A stretch of DNA of 64,000 nucleotides, from contig CAZRMM010000008.1 in assembly GCA_964601225.1 (NCBI GenBank), forward strand, positions 16,030 through 80,029, written 5' to 3'. The number at the start of each line of letters is the position of its first letter. Position 1 is the stretch's first letter. Positions 43,997 to 52,232 of the stretch are shown here, in pieces. Origin of the DNA: CAYRGC01 sp964601225. Its GTDB lineage: Bacteria > Patescibacteriota > Gracilibacteria > Peribacterales > Peribacteraceae. The translations under genes and the position numbers were made by a program. Under the pieces are notes generated by a model. It was not told the DNA's origin. It saw only the letters and a program-made list of their open reading frames with translations, and made no database searches.

Positions 43997-45696
43997 CCTT
44001 TATTCCCTTGCCCTCTCCGACAACAGCTTCGGCAGCGACTCTCACCTCCTGCCAAGCGAAGGCCATCGAGGTGCTCAAGTGCCAGGGCAACGTGTTCCTC
44101 ACGGGTGCGGCCGGTACGGGGAAGAGCTTTCTCTTGAACCACTACCTCGCCGATAAGAACACCGAGGACTTCCCCATCGTCGCGAGCACGGGTGCCGCGG
44201 CGGTCTTGGTCGGCGGACGCACGTTCCACAGCTTCTTCGGTCTCGGGATCATGGAAGGCGGGCTCCGGGAGACGATCGCGCGGGCGGTCCGGAACCGCAA
44301 GCTCGCGTACCGCATCAACCGCGCCGCGTGCGTGATCATCGACGAGGTCTCCATGCTGAGCGGCGCGAGCATCTGCGCCGCGGAGGCCATCGCCCGGGAG
44401 ATCCGGCAGAGCCAAGAGCCCTGGGGCGGGCTCCGGATCATCGCCGTCGGCGACTTCGCACAGCTGCCGCCCATCGCCCGCGACGGTGCGCCGAAGGACT
44501 GGGCCTTCACGCATGAGACGTGGACGCAGAGCGCCTTCTCCCCCGCTCTCCTCAGCACCGTCATGCGCACGAGCGATATCGAGTTTTTGAAGATCCTCAA
44601 CTTCATCCGCGTCGGCACGGTGAACCAGGAGGTTGCTGACTTCTTGAACGCGCACATGGACGTCACCGAGGACTTAAGCGACGCCACGCGCCTCTTCCCC
44701 CACCGCGCGCAGGCCGAGAAGTTTAACCTGTTTCGACTCGAGCAGATCGACGGGCCGACCCACAGCTTCGCGACGCAGTACGAGGGTGAGGACCGGTACA
44801 TCGACGCGACGCGGAAGGCCGTGCCGATTCCGGACGTGCTGCAACTCAAGCGCGGCGCGCTCGTGATGATGCGCCGCAACGACCCCACCGGGAAGATGCG
44901 CTTTGTGAACGGCTCGCTCGCGCACGTGCGGAGCATCCGCGAGGACGAGATCTCGGTGGAGCTCCTCGACGGCGACGTGATCGATCTCAAGCAGGAAGGG
45001 TTCAACTACCTGGACGGCGACGGCAAGGAAGTGGCGTGCGCCTACAACTTCCCCGTCACGCTGGCGTGGGCGACGACGATCCACAAAGCCCAAGGTGCCT
45101 CGCTCGACCGCATGGTCGTGAACCTCGATCACCTGTGGGAACCTGGTCAGGCGTACGTCGCGCTCTCTCGCGTGCGTTCCTCCGCCGGCCTCACGATCGA
45201 ACGCTGGAACCCCAGTTCCATCCGGGCCGAACCGCTCGTGACGAAGTTCTACGACGGCCTCGCCGAAGAAGCCGCGCGCTACGTCCCCCGTGCGCTCTTC
45301 CAACCGAAGGTCGTCGCGGCGATCGAGATCCCGAAGAAGCCGAAGTCCGGCGGCGTGAAGAAGGGCCGTGCTGCGCTGATCTTCCGGAGCCTCGAAGCGA
45401 AGATGCCTCTTCGCGACATCCTCAAGGCGACGGACCTGAGCTACGGAACGGTGCTCGACTACATCGACAAGTTCGTGGAGCAGAAGATCTGCCCGAGTTT
45501 GGAATACCTGGTCGGGAGCATCGACGAAGCCGACGAGATTCGCGATCGATTCTCGGAACTCGGTTTCGAACGTCTCAAACCCGTCTACGAAGCGCTGGAG
45601 CAGACGGTCGACTACGAGACGCTCAAGCTCGTGCGGCTCGCGATGAAGCGGGAGAAAAGGGCGAATGAAACGGTGATGGAAAACGAGCGGGTATAA
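43975..45696 (+). CDS. Pif1/RecD-like superfamily 1 helicase
   Basis: Up to 573 residues. Walker A GAAGTGKSFLL near residue 44, VASTGAAAVLVGGRTFHSFFG, Walker B VIIDEVSML, VGDFAQLPP (motif III), and C-terminal UvrD-like motifs TIHKAQGASLD and YVALSRVRS. The tail (about 470-573) contains a helix-turn-helix of HTH_40 type (MPLRDILKATDLSYGTVLDYI). Pif1-like enzymes unwind 5'-3' and resolve structured DNA. The start is uncertain: no ATG is available, and TTG 43975 falls in the operator palindrome; GTG 43990 or TTG 44008 are alternatives. Confidence 0.9.
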   Translation: MNNTLVLSFIPLPSPTTASAATLTSCQAKAIEVLKCQGNVFLTGAAGTGKSFLLNHYLADKNTEDFPIVASTGAAAVLVGGRTFHSFFGLGIMEGGLRETIARAVRNRKLAYRINRAACVIIDEVSMLSGASICAAEAIAREIRQSQEPWGGLRIIAVGDFAQLPPIARDGAPKDWAFTHETWTQSAFSPALLSTVMRTSDIEFLKILNFIRVGTVNQEVADFLNAHMDVTEDLSDATRLFPHRAQAEKFNLFRLEQIDGPTHSFATQYEGEDRYIDATRKAVPIPDVLQLKRGALVMMRRNDPTGKMRFVNGSLAHVRSIREDEISVELLDGDVIDLKQEGFNYLDGDGKEVACAYNFPVTLAWATTIHKAQGASLDRMVVNLDHLWEPGQAYVALSRVRSSAGLTIERWNPSSIRAEPLVTKFYDGLAEEAARYVPRALFQPKVVAAIEIPKKPKSGGVKKGRAALIFRSLEAKMPLRDILKATDLSYGTVLDYIDKFVEQKICPSLEYLVGSIDEADEIRDRFSELGFERLKPVYEALEQTVDYETLKLVRLAMKREKRANETVMENERV

Positions 45697-45730
45697 CCCT
45701 TCTTACGGAGAAAATCGCCGAAAAATGGAA

Positions 45731-45759
45731 TTGACCGTTTTTCGCGAATCGCCTATTAT
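45731..45759 (+). promoter_or_regulatory. orphan promoter of a candidate small RNA
   Basis: TTGACC (45731-45736), exactly 17 bp, TATTAT (45754-45759); predicted start near 45766. No coding gene follows on this strand before an intrinsic terminator. Confidence 0.65.
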
Positions 45760-45765
45760 GTCTAG

Positions 45766-45819
45766 GTATCACCACGAAAAGCACTCTTTAAGGTCCTGTC
45801 CTTACGGGGTGCTTTTTTT
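45766..45819 (+). ncRNA. candidate ~54-nt small RNA
   Basis: Between the promoter and a T7 tract lies a short transcript. Its 3' part folds as AAGCACTC with GGGTGCTT (8 bp with one U-G), enclosing AAGG-TCCTGT-CCTT, then TTTTTTT (45813-45819). No open frame fits. Its 3' end overlaps the 3' end of the convergent NYN gene by about 18 bases. It could act in trans or simply insulate the convergent genes. Confidence 0.5.
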
Positions 45820-46299
45820 AAACTCCAATTTCTTCCGGAGAGAGCTGATGCTCGAAAGGAAGCCTGCCGCGAAAGGCTTAAGAAGAGCCGAGTAACTTTT
45901 CTCATCCGGGACAAGGACTGTCTCAAGTTTCCCTTCATCCTGGAGGTACTTTAGAAGGCAAAAATAGTCCCCATCGCCGGACACGATGACGGCCTTCTCG
46001 AATTCCTTGAGGCGGATCATGGTGTTGAGCACGAGATCGGCGTCGCAGTTGCCCTTAATGGTCCCGTCCTTGTATTTCAGCGTCGGCTTGAAAATGAGGA
46101 TGAACCCGTAATTTTGCAGAGCCGTGTACAGATCTCCGTTGGTGGCTATGAATCCCATGACAATAAATGCCTTTTCGACGTTATATTTTTCCTGGAGATA
46201 TTTTCTAAAACGGCGATAGTCCAAATTCCATCCTAGCTCACGAACGCCCTTATGAAGGTTCTGGCCGTCGATGAATGCGTAATTCCCTATGCTATACAT
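45802..46299 (-). CDS. NYN-domain (LabA/DUF88-like) RNase
   Basis: 165 residues. PIN-like NYN fold with the expected acidic residues: AFIDGQNLHKG (Asp), GNCDADLVLNTM (two Asp) and VIVSGDGDYFCLLKYL (Asp). NYN proteins are metal-dependent ribonucleases in RNA turnover. No partner domain. Candidate sRNA sequence overlaps its 3' end on the other strand. Confidence 0.85.
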   Translation of the reverse strand: MYSIGNYAFIDGQNLHKGVRELGWNLDYRRFRKYLQEKYNVEKAFIVMGFIATNGDLYTALQNYGFILIFKPTLKYKDGTIKGNCDADLVLNTMIRLKEFEKAVIVSGDGDYFCLLKYLQDEGKLETVLVPDEKSYSALLKPFAAGFLSSISSLRKKLEFKKSTP

Positions 46300-46359
46300 G
46301 GTAACAGAAAAGCTGCCGCAGATCGTCGTCGGTTCATTGATGGCGTTTCTTCAGGCTCA

Positions 46360-47256
46360 TCAGCTTTTCTTCTCCGCCTCCTCGATCCGTCGCAGGACCA
46401 TTTGCCGGACGGACGGATCGCCATAGATCGCGTGGCCACGGCCCTCGAGAACGGTCGACCTCGCGTTCGGGAGTCTCTTCGCGAGTTCCTTCGCGGCCGA
46501 CCACGGCACCACGGGATCGTCCCCGCCATGGATGATCTCGACATCTTTCGTCATGTTCTTCGGATCGAAGCGCCAGGGTTTCCCGATCCGACGCATGTCG
46601 CCGAGCATGCCTTGCCCCGTTTCGGGCAAGGACCAGTCGCGCACGACATCGGTGAACCTGGCGAAGGTCTCTGGATCGGAGAGCATGTCCCGGTCTCCTT
46701 TCGGGAGGATTTTCTTGTAATTCTCGATTTCGCCCTCGGGATTTTTCCGCGCCTTCCGGACGACCATGCTTCCGAGCAGTTTGGCGAGAACGCCGTTCGC
46801 GGAATCCGGAAGCCACTTCGCGATGGCGAGTCCGATGCGCGAACCGAGCGGCATGCTCATGTTCGCGCGAGCGAGTTCCATCGGTGGCATGACGCTCAGG
46901 AGCGTCACGCTCTTCACGCGCTCCGGGGCGACGACGGCGTGGTCGAGTGCGCCCTTGGCGCCGGCCGAGGTTCCCACGACGTGATATGACCTGTCGCCGA
47001 TGATCTTCTTCAGGACCGCGAGCTCGGTCGTCGTGATTTGCCGTAGCGTGTTCTCGACGTTCGCCGTCGAGCGGCCGTACCCCGGACGCGTGATCGAGAT
47101 GACGTCGAGGCCGGGTTGGCCTACCTTCCCGAAGACGAGTTCCGCTTCCTTCCCGGACGCCGGCATGCCATGGAAGTACACCACGGGTACGCTGCCGGGC
47201 GTCCCGAGGCGATGAACCTCGACCTCCTTTTTCCCTTCTGTGTATATTTCTTTCAC
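46360..47256 (-). CDS. alpha/beta hydrolase
   Basis: 298 residues with the alpha/beta hydrolase core: oxyanion strand VVYFHGMPASG, nucleophile elbow VGTSAGAKGAL, catalytic Asp in HGGDDPVVPW, and His in GRGHAIYG. Lid region about 130-220. Cytoplasmic; substrate unknown (esterase, thioesterase or lipase-like). GTG start, with CATAAT (47263-47268 on the minus strand) six bases upstream, and two similar dyads around the promoter, so it is probably inducible. Confidence 0.85.
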   Translation of the reverse strand: MKEIYTEGKKEVEVHRLGTPGSVPVVYFHGMPASGKEAELVFGKVGQPGLDVISITRPGYGRSTANVENTLRQITTTELAVLKKIIGDRSYHVVGTSAGAKGALDHAVVAPERVKSVTLLSVMPPMELARANMSMPLGSRIGLAIAKWLPDSANGVLAKLLGSMVVRKARKNPEGEIENYKKILPKGDRDMLSDPETFARFTDVVRDWSLPETGQGMLGDMRRIGKPWRFDPKNMTKDVEIIHGGDDPVVPWSAAKELAKRLPNARSTVLEGRGHAIYGDPSVRQMVLRRIEEAEKKS

Positions 47257-47266
47257 GGAGATATTA

Positions 47267-47300
47267 TGCCATTATTGGCATTTTTAAGCCATATTTGGCG
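47267..47300. promoter_or_regulatory. two tandem operator-like dyads before the hydrolase gene
   Basis: TGCCA-TTAT-TGGCA (47267-47280) and GCCA-TATT-TGGC (47288-47299) share the form GCCA-N4-TGGC and have centres 20 bp apart, two helical turns. They cover the -10 and -35 region of the hydrolase gene. Confidence 0.55.
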
Positions 47301-47643
47301 CTTTCCAGGGGATCTTAGAACCTTCCCCCGATGATGACGTCCTCGATCCCTTCGCGGAGCCTTCCATGGGCACGATGCAGGAGAACGAGAAGTTGAACTT
47401 CCCGCCGATGACCTCGTACCACGGATTATTGTCCGGGCTGTGTACGATGACGTCGTTTCCGTTGATGGACTTGCAGACGGGCTTTTCGCCCGGTTCCGAC
47501 GACGCGATGCTCTTTATGATCTGCGCGTAGGTCTGAAGCGGAGTATTGCGGGAGAGTACATTCGCCGACGGCGATCGCGGCGCGGCTCGCCGCCTTTTCA
47601 CGACGAATTGTCCGTGGCGGAGGCGCCGCAGGGTCGCGTACAC
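47284..47643 (-). CDS. doubtful small ORF in the hydrolase-mntH gap
   Basis: A 119-codon frame from GTG 47643 fills the 404-base gap 47257-47660. The C-terminal half looks protein-like (CKSINGNDVIVHSPDNNPWYEVIGGKF), the N-terminal half does not. It would be divergent from the MntH fusion and its 3' end lies in the operator dyads. No family recognised; possibly the true start is internal or the frame is not coding. Confidence 0.3.
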   Translation of the reverse strand: MYATLRRLRHGQFVVKRRRAAPRSPSANVLSRNTPLQTYAQIIKSIASSEPGEKPVCKSINGNDVIVHSPDNNPWYEVIGGKFNFSFSCIVPMEGSAKGSRTSSSGEGSKIPWKAPNMA

Positions 47644-47660
47644 TTCCCTCTCCGTCGCGT

Positions 47661-49583
47661 ATGCCCACGACGTCCTTTTCCGCCGGCGAGAAGCGCGCGA
47701 AGTCCCTCGAGGACGTGCACGGTTCCGTGCGCGTGAGCAGCGCCGGTTTCTGGCGCCGGCTCTTCGCCTTCGCGGGCCCGGCGTACATGGTGAGCGTGGG
47801 GTACATGGATCCCGGCAACTGGGCCACGGACCTCGCGGGCGGATCGCACTTCGGCTACGAGCTGCTGTGGGTGCTTCTGATGTCGAACCTCATGGCGCTT
47901 CTCCTCCAGACGCTCTCGGCGCGGATGGGCATCGTGATGGGACGCGATCTGGCACAGGCGTGCCGCGAACAGTACTCGCGGCCCGTCGGTTTTCTTCTCT
48001 GGTTGCTCTGCGAGTGCGCCATCGCCGCGTGCGATTTGGCGGAAGTGATCGGCACGATCATCGGCCTCAACCTGCTCTTCGGGTTGCCGCTGCAGTTCGG
48101 CCTCGTTCTCACGGCGTTCGATACTTTCCTTCTGCTTGCGATCCAGAAGCTCGGCATGCGCGTGATGGAGGCGTTCATCCTGCTGCTCGTGTCCACGGTC
48201 GGTCTCTGCTTCATTCTCGAACTCTTCTGGGCGGGCCCGGAGTGGGGCGGCGTGGCACGCGGGCTCCTGCCCACCCTCTCGGGCTCCGCACCGTTCCTCT
48301 TCAGCAATCGTGACGCGCTGTACGTGGCCATCGGCATCCTCGGCGCCACGGTGATGCCGCATAACCTCTACCTGCACTCCGCGCTCGTCCAGTCGCGCAA
48401 GGTGGAACGCACGGAGGAGAAAATGCGCGAGGCGTGCCGGTTCAACTTCTACGACACGCTCATCGCTCTCAACGCCGCGTTCTTCGTGAACGCCGCGATC
48501 CTCATCCTCGCGGCCGCCGCCTTCTTCCGGTACGGTCAGATGGTCGAGAGTATCGAGCAGGCGCACGCGCTCCTACCGCAGTTTCTCGGGGCCTCCGCCG
48601 CGAGTTCGCTCTTCGCGATCGCGCTCCTCTCCTCGGGCCAGAGCTCCACGCTCACGGGCACGCTCGCGGGACAGATCGTCATGGAGGGGTTTTTGCACTT
48701 CCGCATGCAGCCGTGGCTGCGCCGCTTCGTGACGCGAGCCATCGCGATCGTTCCCGCCATGGTCACGCTCGCGCTCTTCGGGGCGGCGAGGCTCCAAGAC
48801 CTGCTCGTGCTGAGCCAAGTCGTGCTCAGCTTGCAGTTGCCGTTCGCCATCGTTCCCCTCCTCCAGATGACGGGCGACAAGCGGAAGATGGGACCCTTCG
48901 CGAGCGCGCCGTGGGTGAAAGTCTGCGGCTGGGCCGCCGCCGCGATCATCATCGGCCTCAACGCCTCGCTCGTGGTCTCGCAGATCGGCGCGTGGTACGC
49001 CTCCTCCGGATCGACGCTCGCGATCTCGCTCACGGCGGTGCCCGTTGCGGTCGGCTGCGCGGCGCTCCTGCTTTGGATCATGATCGAGCCGCGGCTCGCC
49101 TGGTACGGGTCCGCCGATGCCCGGAAGACGGACGTGCTCCCGGAATTCGTCACTGCCGACACCTCCTCTCCCCTCTTCCGGCGGGTGGGCGTCGCGGTCG
49201 AGAACAAGGCCGAGGACGCCGTCGCGCTCCGTCATGCCGCTACGCTCGCCACGGCGCACCGGGCCGAGCTCGTGGTGATCCACGTCGTCGACGGCGTCGG
49301 CGCGCAGTGGTACGGCGAGGATGCCGGCGACGAGGAGAGCCGGTCGGATGCGCTGTACGTGGAGAGTATCGCCTCGACGCTTCGCGAACGGGGCTTCGCC
49401 GCGCGCGGCATCCTGCGCTTCGGCAAGCCCTCGCGCGAGCTTACCGCGGCTGCCCGGCAGGAAAGCATCGACGTCCTCGTTCTCCGCTCCCACGGACACG
49501 GATTTTTCGCCGATCGCCTCTTCGGGCACACGATCGAATCCATCCGCCACGCGACGGAAATCCCGGTGCTCGCGGTGCGTTGA
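47661..49583 (+). CDS. mntH: Nramp/MntH transporter fused to a UspA domain
   Basis: 640 residues. Residues about 1-470 form an Nramp transporter with eleven membrane helices, DPGNWATDLAGG in TM1 (metal-binding Asp and Asn) and GATVMPHNLYLHS in TM6 (metal-binding Met); it imports Mn(II)/Fe(II) with protons. Residues about 490-640 are a universal stress protein domain (RRVGVAVENKAEDAVALRHA; LVLRSHGHGFFADRLFGHTIESIRHATEIPVLAVR), which in UspA often binds ATP (G-x2-G-x9-G-S/T; here GHGFFADRLFGHT). The fusion suggests nucleotide- or stress-gated metal uptake. Confidence 0.93.
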   Translation: MPTTSFSAGEKRAKSLEDVHGSVRVSSAGFWRRLFAFAGPAYMVSVGYMDPGNWATDLAGGSHFGYELLWVLLMSNLMALLLQTLSARMGIVMGRDLAQACREQYSRPVGFLLWLLCECAIAACDLAEVIGTIIGLNLLFGLPLQFGLVLTAFDTFLLLAIQKLGMRVMEAFILLLVSTVGLCFILELFWAGPEWGGVARGLLPTLSGSAPFLFSNRDALYVAIGILGATVMPHNLYLHSALVQSRKVERTEEKMREACRFNFYDTLIALNAAFFVNAAILILAAAAFFRYGQMVESIEQAHALLPQFLGASAASSLFAIALLSSGQSSTLTGTLAGQIVMEGFLHFRMQPWLRRFVTRAIAIVPAMVTLALFGAARLQDLLVLSQVVLSLQLPFAIVPLLQMTGDKRKMGPFASAPWVKVCGWAAAAIIIGLNASLVVSQIGAWYASSGSTLAISLTAVPVAVGCAALLLWIMIEPRLAWYGSADARKTDVLPEFVTADTSSPLFRRVGVAVENKAEDAVALRHAATLATAHRAELVVIHVVDGVGAQWYGEDAGDEESRSDALYVESIASTLRERGFAARGILRFGKPSRELTAAARQESIDVLVLRSHGHGFFADRLFGHTIESIRHATEIPVLAVR

Positions 49584-49589
49584 TTGCGA

Positions 49590-49961
49590 TTACTTCTTGG
49601 CGAGTCTTCCCCCGATCCACGCGCACGGGATCGCCTCGACGACGAGCCCCCACGCGTACCAGGCAGGACCGAGCGCGGCGTTCGCGATTGCTCCGGCGCT
49701 TCCGGCTACGATGCCGATGCATCCCAGGATGATCGCGTGCCTCATCGGATTCCTCGGCGCGAGCCGGGCCGTCACGAATCCGCCGAGGACCGTGTAGACG
49801 GTGCGATAGGCGGTGGCGAGCAGGAGCGGGCCCGTTGCGAAGAGCGTCGGCGTGTTCGGCATGATGCCGATGCGATGCAGGATCAGGTCCGTTCCAACGG
49901 ACAAAACGACAACGGTGAGAAAACCGACAATAACGGCAAAGATGGATTTCACGATTTTCAT
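49590..49961 (-). CDS. small four-helix membrane protein
   Basis: 123 residues, hydrophobic segments at about 5-25, 40-62, 72-92 and 98-118, with GxxxG-rich helices. Not recognised. It ends six bases from the MntH-UspA stop on the opposite strand. Confidence 0.6.
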   Translation of the reverse strand: MKIVKSIFAVIVGFLTVVVLSVGTDLILHRIGIMPNTPTLFATGPLLLATAYRTVYTVLGGFVTARLAPRNPMRHAIILGCIGIVAGSAGAIANAALGPAWYAWGLVVEAIPCAWIGGRLAKK

Positions 49962-49979
49962 GAAGGGCAGTGTACCACT

Positions 49980-50549
49980 TTACGAGGTGGCCCCCCTTCG
50001 TCCGATGACAAACGACGACATGATCGTGTTTACGATGATCATGGCGATCGAATGCAGGGTGGTTGCGACGTTGTAGGAGTTGAGCGAAAAAAGCGTAAGG
50101 ATGTGGCGCAAGACATTCATCACGTACAGAGTTGCAGTTTCCGTCTCGGGCTTCTGCCAGGCTTTTCCGAGCGTCGGCACGAAGGCGATACTATCGATGC
50201 TTACCACGGTAACCACCGAGATGGTGGGATCTTTGGTAAGAATCCATGGGATGAGGCCGACAAGTGCGGCGACAAGGAAGACGACATCGCGCCGAGCGAT
50301 GTCTCTGAATCCGTACCGAAGCGAGAAGAAAAAAATGACGATCGTGAACATCTCGGCGAAGCCCGTCGGAATTGCGCCCACTCCCGCGCCTTTCGCAACC
50401 TGTCCCCCGAACGAAACTGCCGAAACTATGGACCAAACGAGCCACGTGAACGGATGCGGTCTGGTTTTTCGCAGAAGCACGTCGCGCAGGTACGGAACGT
50501 TGCCGGCAATCGCCAGGAGAACGGCGACGGTGGCAAGCAATTCCTTCAT
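49980..50549 (-). CDS. PQ-loop-like multi-helix membrane protein
   Basis: 189 residues, about six to seven membrane helices. The N-terminal NVPYLRDVLLRKTRPHPFTWLVWSIV has the Pro-containing helix, charged loop and aromatic helix start of PQ-loop/SWEET-like repeats, so a small-solute transport role is possible. The assignment is tentative. Same strand and close to the preceding and following genes. Confidence 0.6.
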   Translation of the reverse strand: MKELLATVAVLLAIAGNVPYLRDVLLRKTRPHPFTWLVWSIVSAVSFGGQVAKGAGVGAIPTGFAEMFTIVIFFFSLRYGFRDIARRDVVFLVAALVGLIPWILTKDPTISVVTVVSIDSIAFVPTLGKAWQKPETETATLYVMNVLRHILTLFSLNSYNVATTLHSIAMIIVNTIMSSFVIGRRGATS

Positions 50550-50570
50550 GAGATCGAAGGAAGAAGTATC

Positions 50571-51809
50571 TCAGCGCACGCCTGCGGCGCGAAGGTATGA
50601 CTTAATGAATTCCTTGCAATCAACGTCGCTCTGGGTCGTTGTCCCGTGTCCGCAGCCGTCCGGTGCCGGATCCCGTCGGCCGCAGAGTACCCCGTGACAG
50701 TGGTAGTAGCCGCACTCGTCGGGATGCGCCAGGTGTACGAAGGTCGGAAAATTCCTCTGGCGCGCCGCGTTCTCCTTTTGGATTTGCGCGAGACGCTCGG
50801 CGATCTTCGCTTGGACGTCGCTGAGTTCACGCTCGAGAGCCTCCTTTTCCGCTTGCCGCCGCTCGATCAGTTTTTGGTAGAAGTCGAGCGAAGCCTCGAT
50901 CGACACTTTCCGTTCTGCGCGGAGGGCATTGAGCGCGCCTTCGAACTGCGTTTTCGCGCTCTCCGGCGGAATGTAGGTATCGACGTCCTTCAGATCGCGC
51001 TGGAGCGGACTCATCCGTTTCTTCGCGTTGTCGATGCCGTCCTGCACCGCCTTTATTTCCGCGGGCAATGCCGCGGCCCGCTTACGCAGGAGGAAGAGGT
51101 CGGTATCCAAGTCGGGATTGATCTGCTGGCAGTTCTGGAGTTCCACGGGAACGCTTCCGCCGTCTTGTGCGGTCTTTGTCACTCCGGGGTCGGTGAACTT
51201 GTCCGTGCCCGTAGGCGGGTTGCACGCTTTTTCGCGAGCAGCGAGTGCGCCGAGCGCCGACTTGAGCGCGCCGCGCAGCGCCTGAGTGTTCTTCTCGAAC
51301 GTGTCGCGGATCGACGCCACGGACGCGTCGTACGCGTCGAAGCACTTCTTCGTATCCGACTTCTCGTACGGGACATCGGGCTTCGGCGGGTTGGCCGCGC
51401 GACACTGATCGAGGGAATCTTTCGCCTTCTTATAGGTGCCGTATGCCGCGTCGCGCTTCGCGAAGTACGTCTGGAAATCGGCGTACGGCGCGTTGTCCGG
51501 CGGAGACGGGATGTCGTTGAATCCGGCCACCGCCGCGTCGCGCGTTTTCTGCGCGTCGGCGCACGGATCGGCCGGGCTCGCACTGAGACAGCGGCTCAGC
51601 GCGTCGTCGGTGTTCGCTTTTTCCGCGGCGTACACCTGCACGCTCGCGTCCACGCCGGCATCGTACGTTGCCTGGAGCGTCGCGCGGGCGTCTGCAATCC
51701 CCTCGCAAGACACCTTTTCGGCGTCGAAGTTCTGAAGGGAGAGCAATGCCCCTGCAACAACGGCTACGGCAAGCGCCGCGCCACCGAACGTGAGTGTGCG
51801 TGAATTCAT
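50571..51809 (-). CDS. exported coiled-coil protein with Cys/His-rich tail
   Basis: About 412 residues. N-terminal membrane or signal helix (about 5-22), then long Ala/Asp/Lys-rich helices with Cys pairs, a Gln/Glu/Arg coiled coil (about 320-365, IERRQAEKEALERELSDVQ), and a C-terminal domain rich in Cys and His (PDECGYYHCHGVLCGRRDPA, then DGCGHG) that could bind metal or form disulfides. Unrecognised. TACCGT seven bases before the ATG at 51809 is a possible -10. Confidence 0.65.
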   Translation of the reverse strand: MNSRTLTFGGAALAVAVVAGALLSLQNFDAEKVSCEGIADARATLQATYDAGVDASVQVYAAEKANTDDALSRCLSASPADPCADAQKTRDAAVAGFNDIPSPPDNAPYADFQTYFAKRDAAYGTYKKAKDSLDQCRAANPPKPDVPYEKSDTKKCFDAYDASVASIRDTFEKNTQALRGALKSALGALAAREKACNPPTGTDKFTDPGVTKTAQDGGSVPVELQNCQQINPDLDTDLFLLRKRAAALPAEIKAVQDGIDNAKKRMSPLQRDLKDVDTYIPPESAKTQFEGALNALRAERKVSIEASLDFYQKLIERRQAEKEALERELSDVQAKIAERLAQIQKENAARQRNFPTFVHLAHPDECGYYHCHGVLCGRRDPAPDGCGHGTTTQSDVDCKEFIKSYLRAAGVR

Positions 51810-52232
51810 AGAAGGAACGGTACCCCCTGCCCGATTCGTCTTCAATAGTGTTCTGTGCTCATTCCATGCGGAGCGATATCGCCGCATCGTCTCCCTCTGG
51901 AACGAAGCAGGATGGCTGTTGAGGAGGGATTCCCATTCGACTCGTCCTTCATCGCACCATGCTCCTCGGTAAACTTCTCATCCCTCCTCTGCTCGTATTC
52001 CTGACTCCGGGAAGGATGGGATGACGTTTCTGAATTCTGGCTGAACACGTGGCATCTACAGCAACACAGTAGCGGTTTTTCGGGGGTTGTAGGAGAGCGT
52101 TGGGAAGTCAGGGAAAGGCACGTGGGACTGGGGCTAATCCGAACAAACCGAACAGTACTGAGGGGGTAGTGTTTTATGATCAAATAATGTGATCAATAAC
52201 TGATTTTAGTAATGCCACATGCGTGAAACTCA
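51810..52232. other. 423-base intergenic boundary before the copper island
   Basis: No convincing gene. It holds a hairpin ATGCGG/CCGCAT (51866-51887) and, near the island edge, TGATCA-AATAATG-TGATCA (52177-52195), a dyad that might terminate the CDF transcript. Composition becomes more AT-rich from about 52140 on. No tRNA, integrase or insertion-sequence ends are seen. Confidence 0.5.

Noticed and set aside
51842..52183. 113-codon minus frame in the gap before the copper island
   Set aside because: Ser/Arg-rich, no domain, no promoter or ribosome site, and covers the composition boundary.
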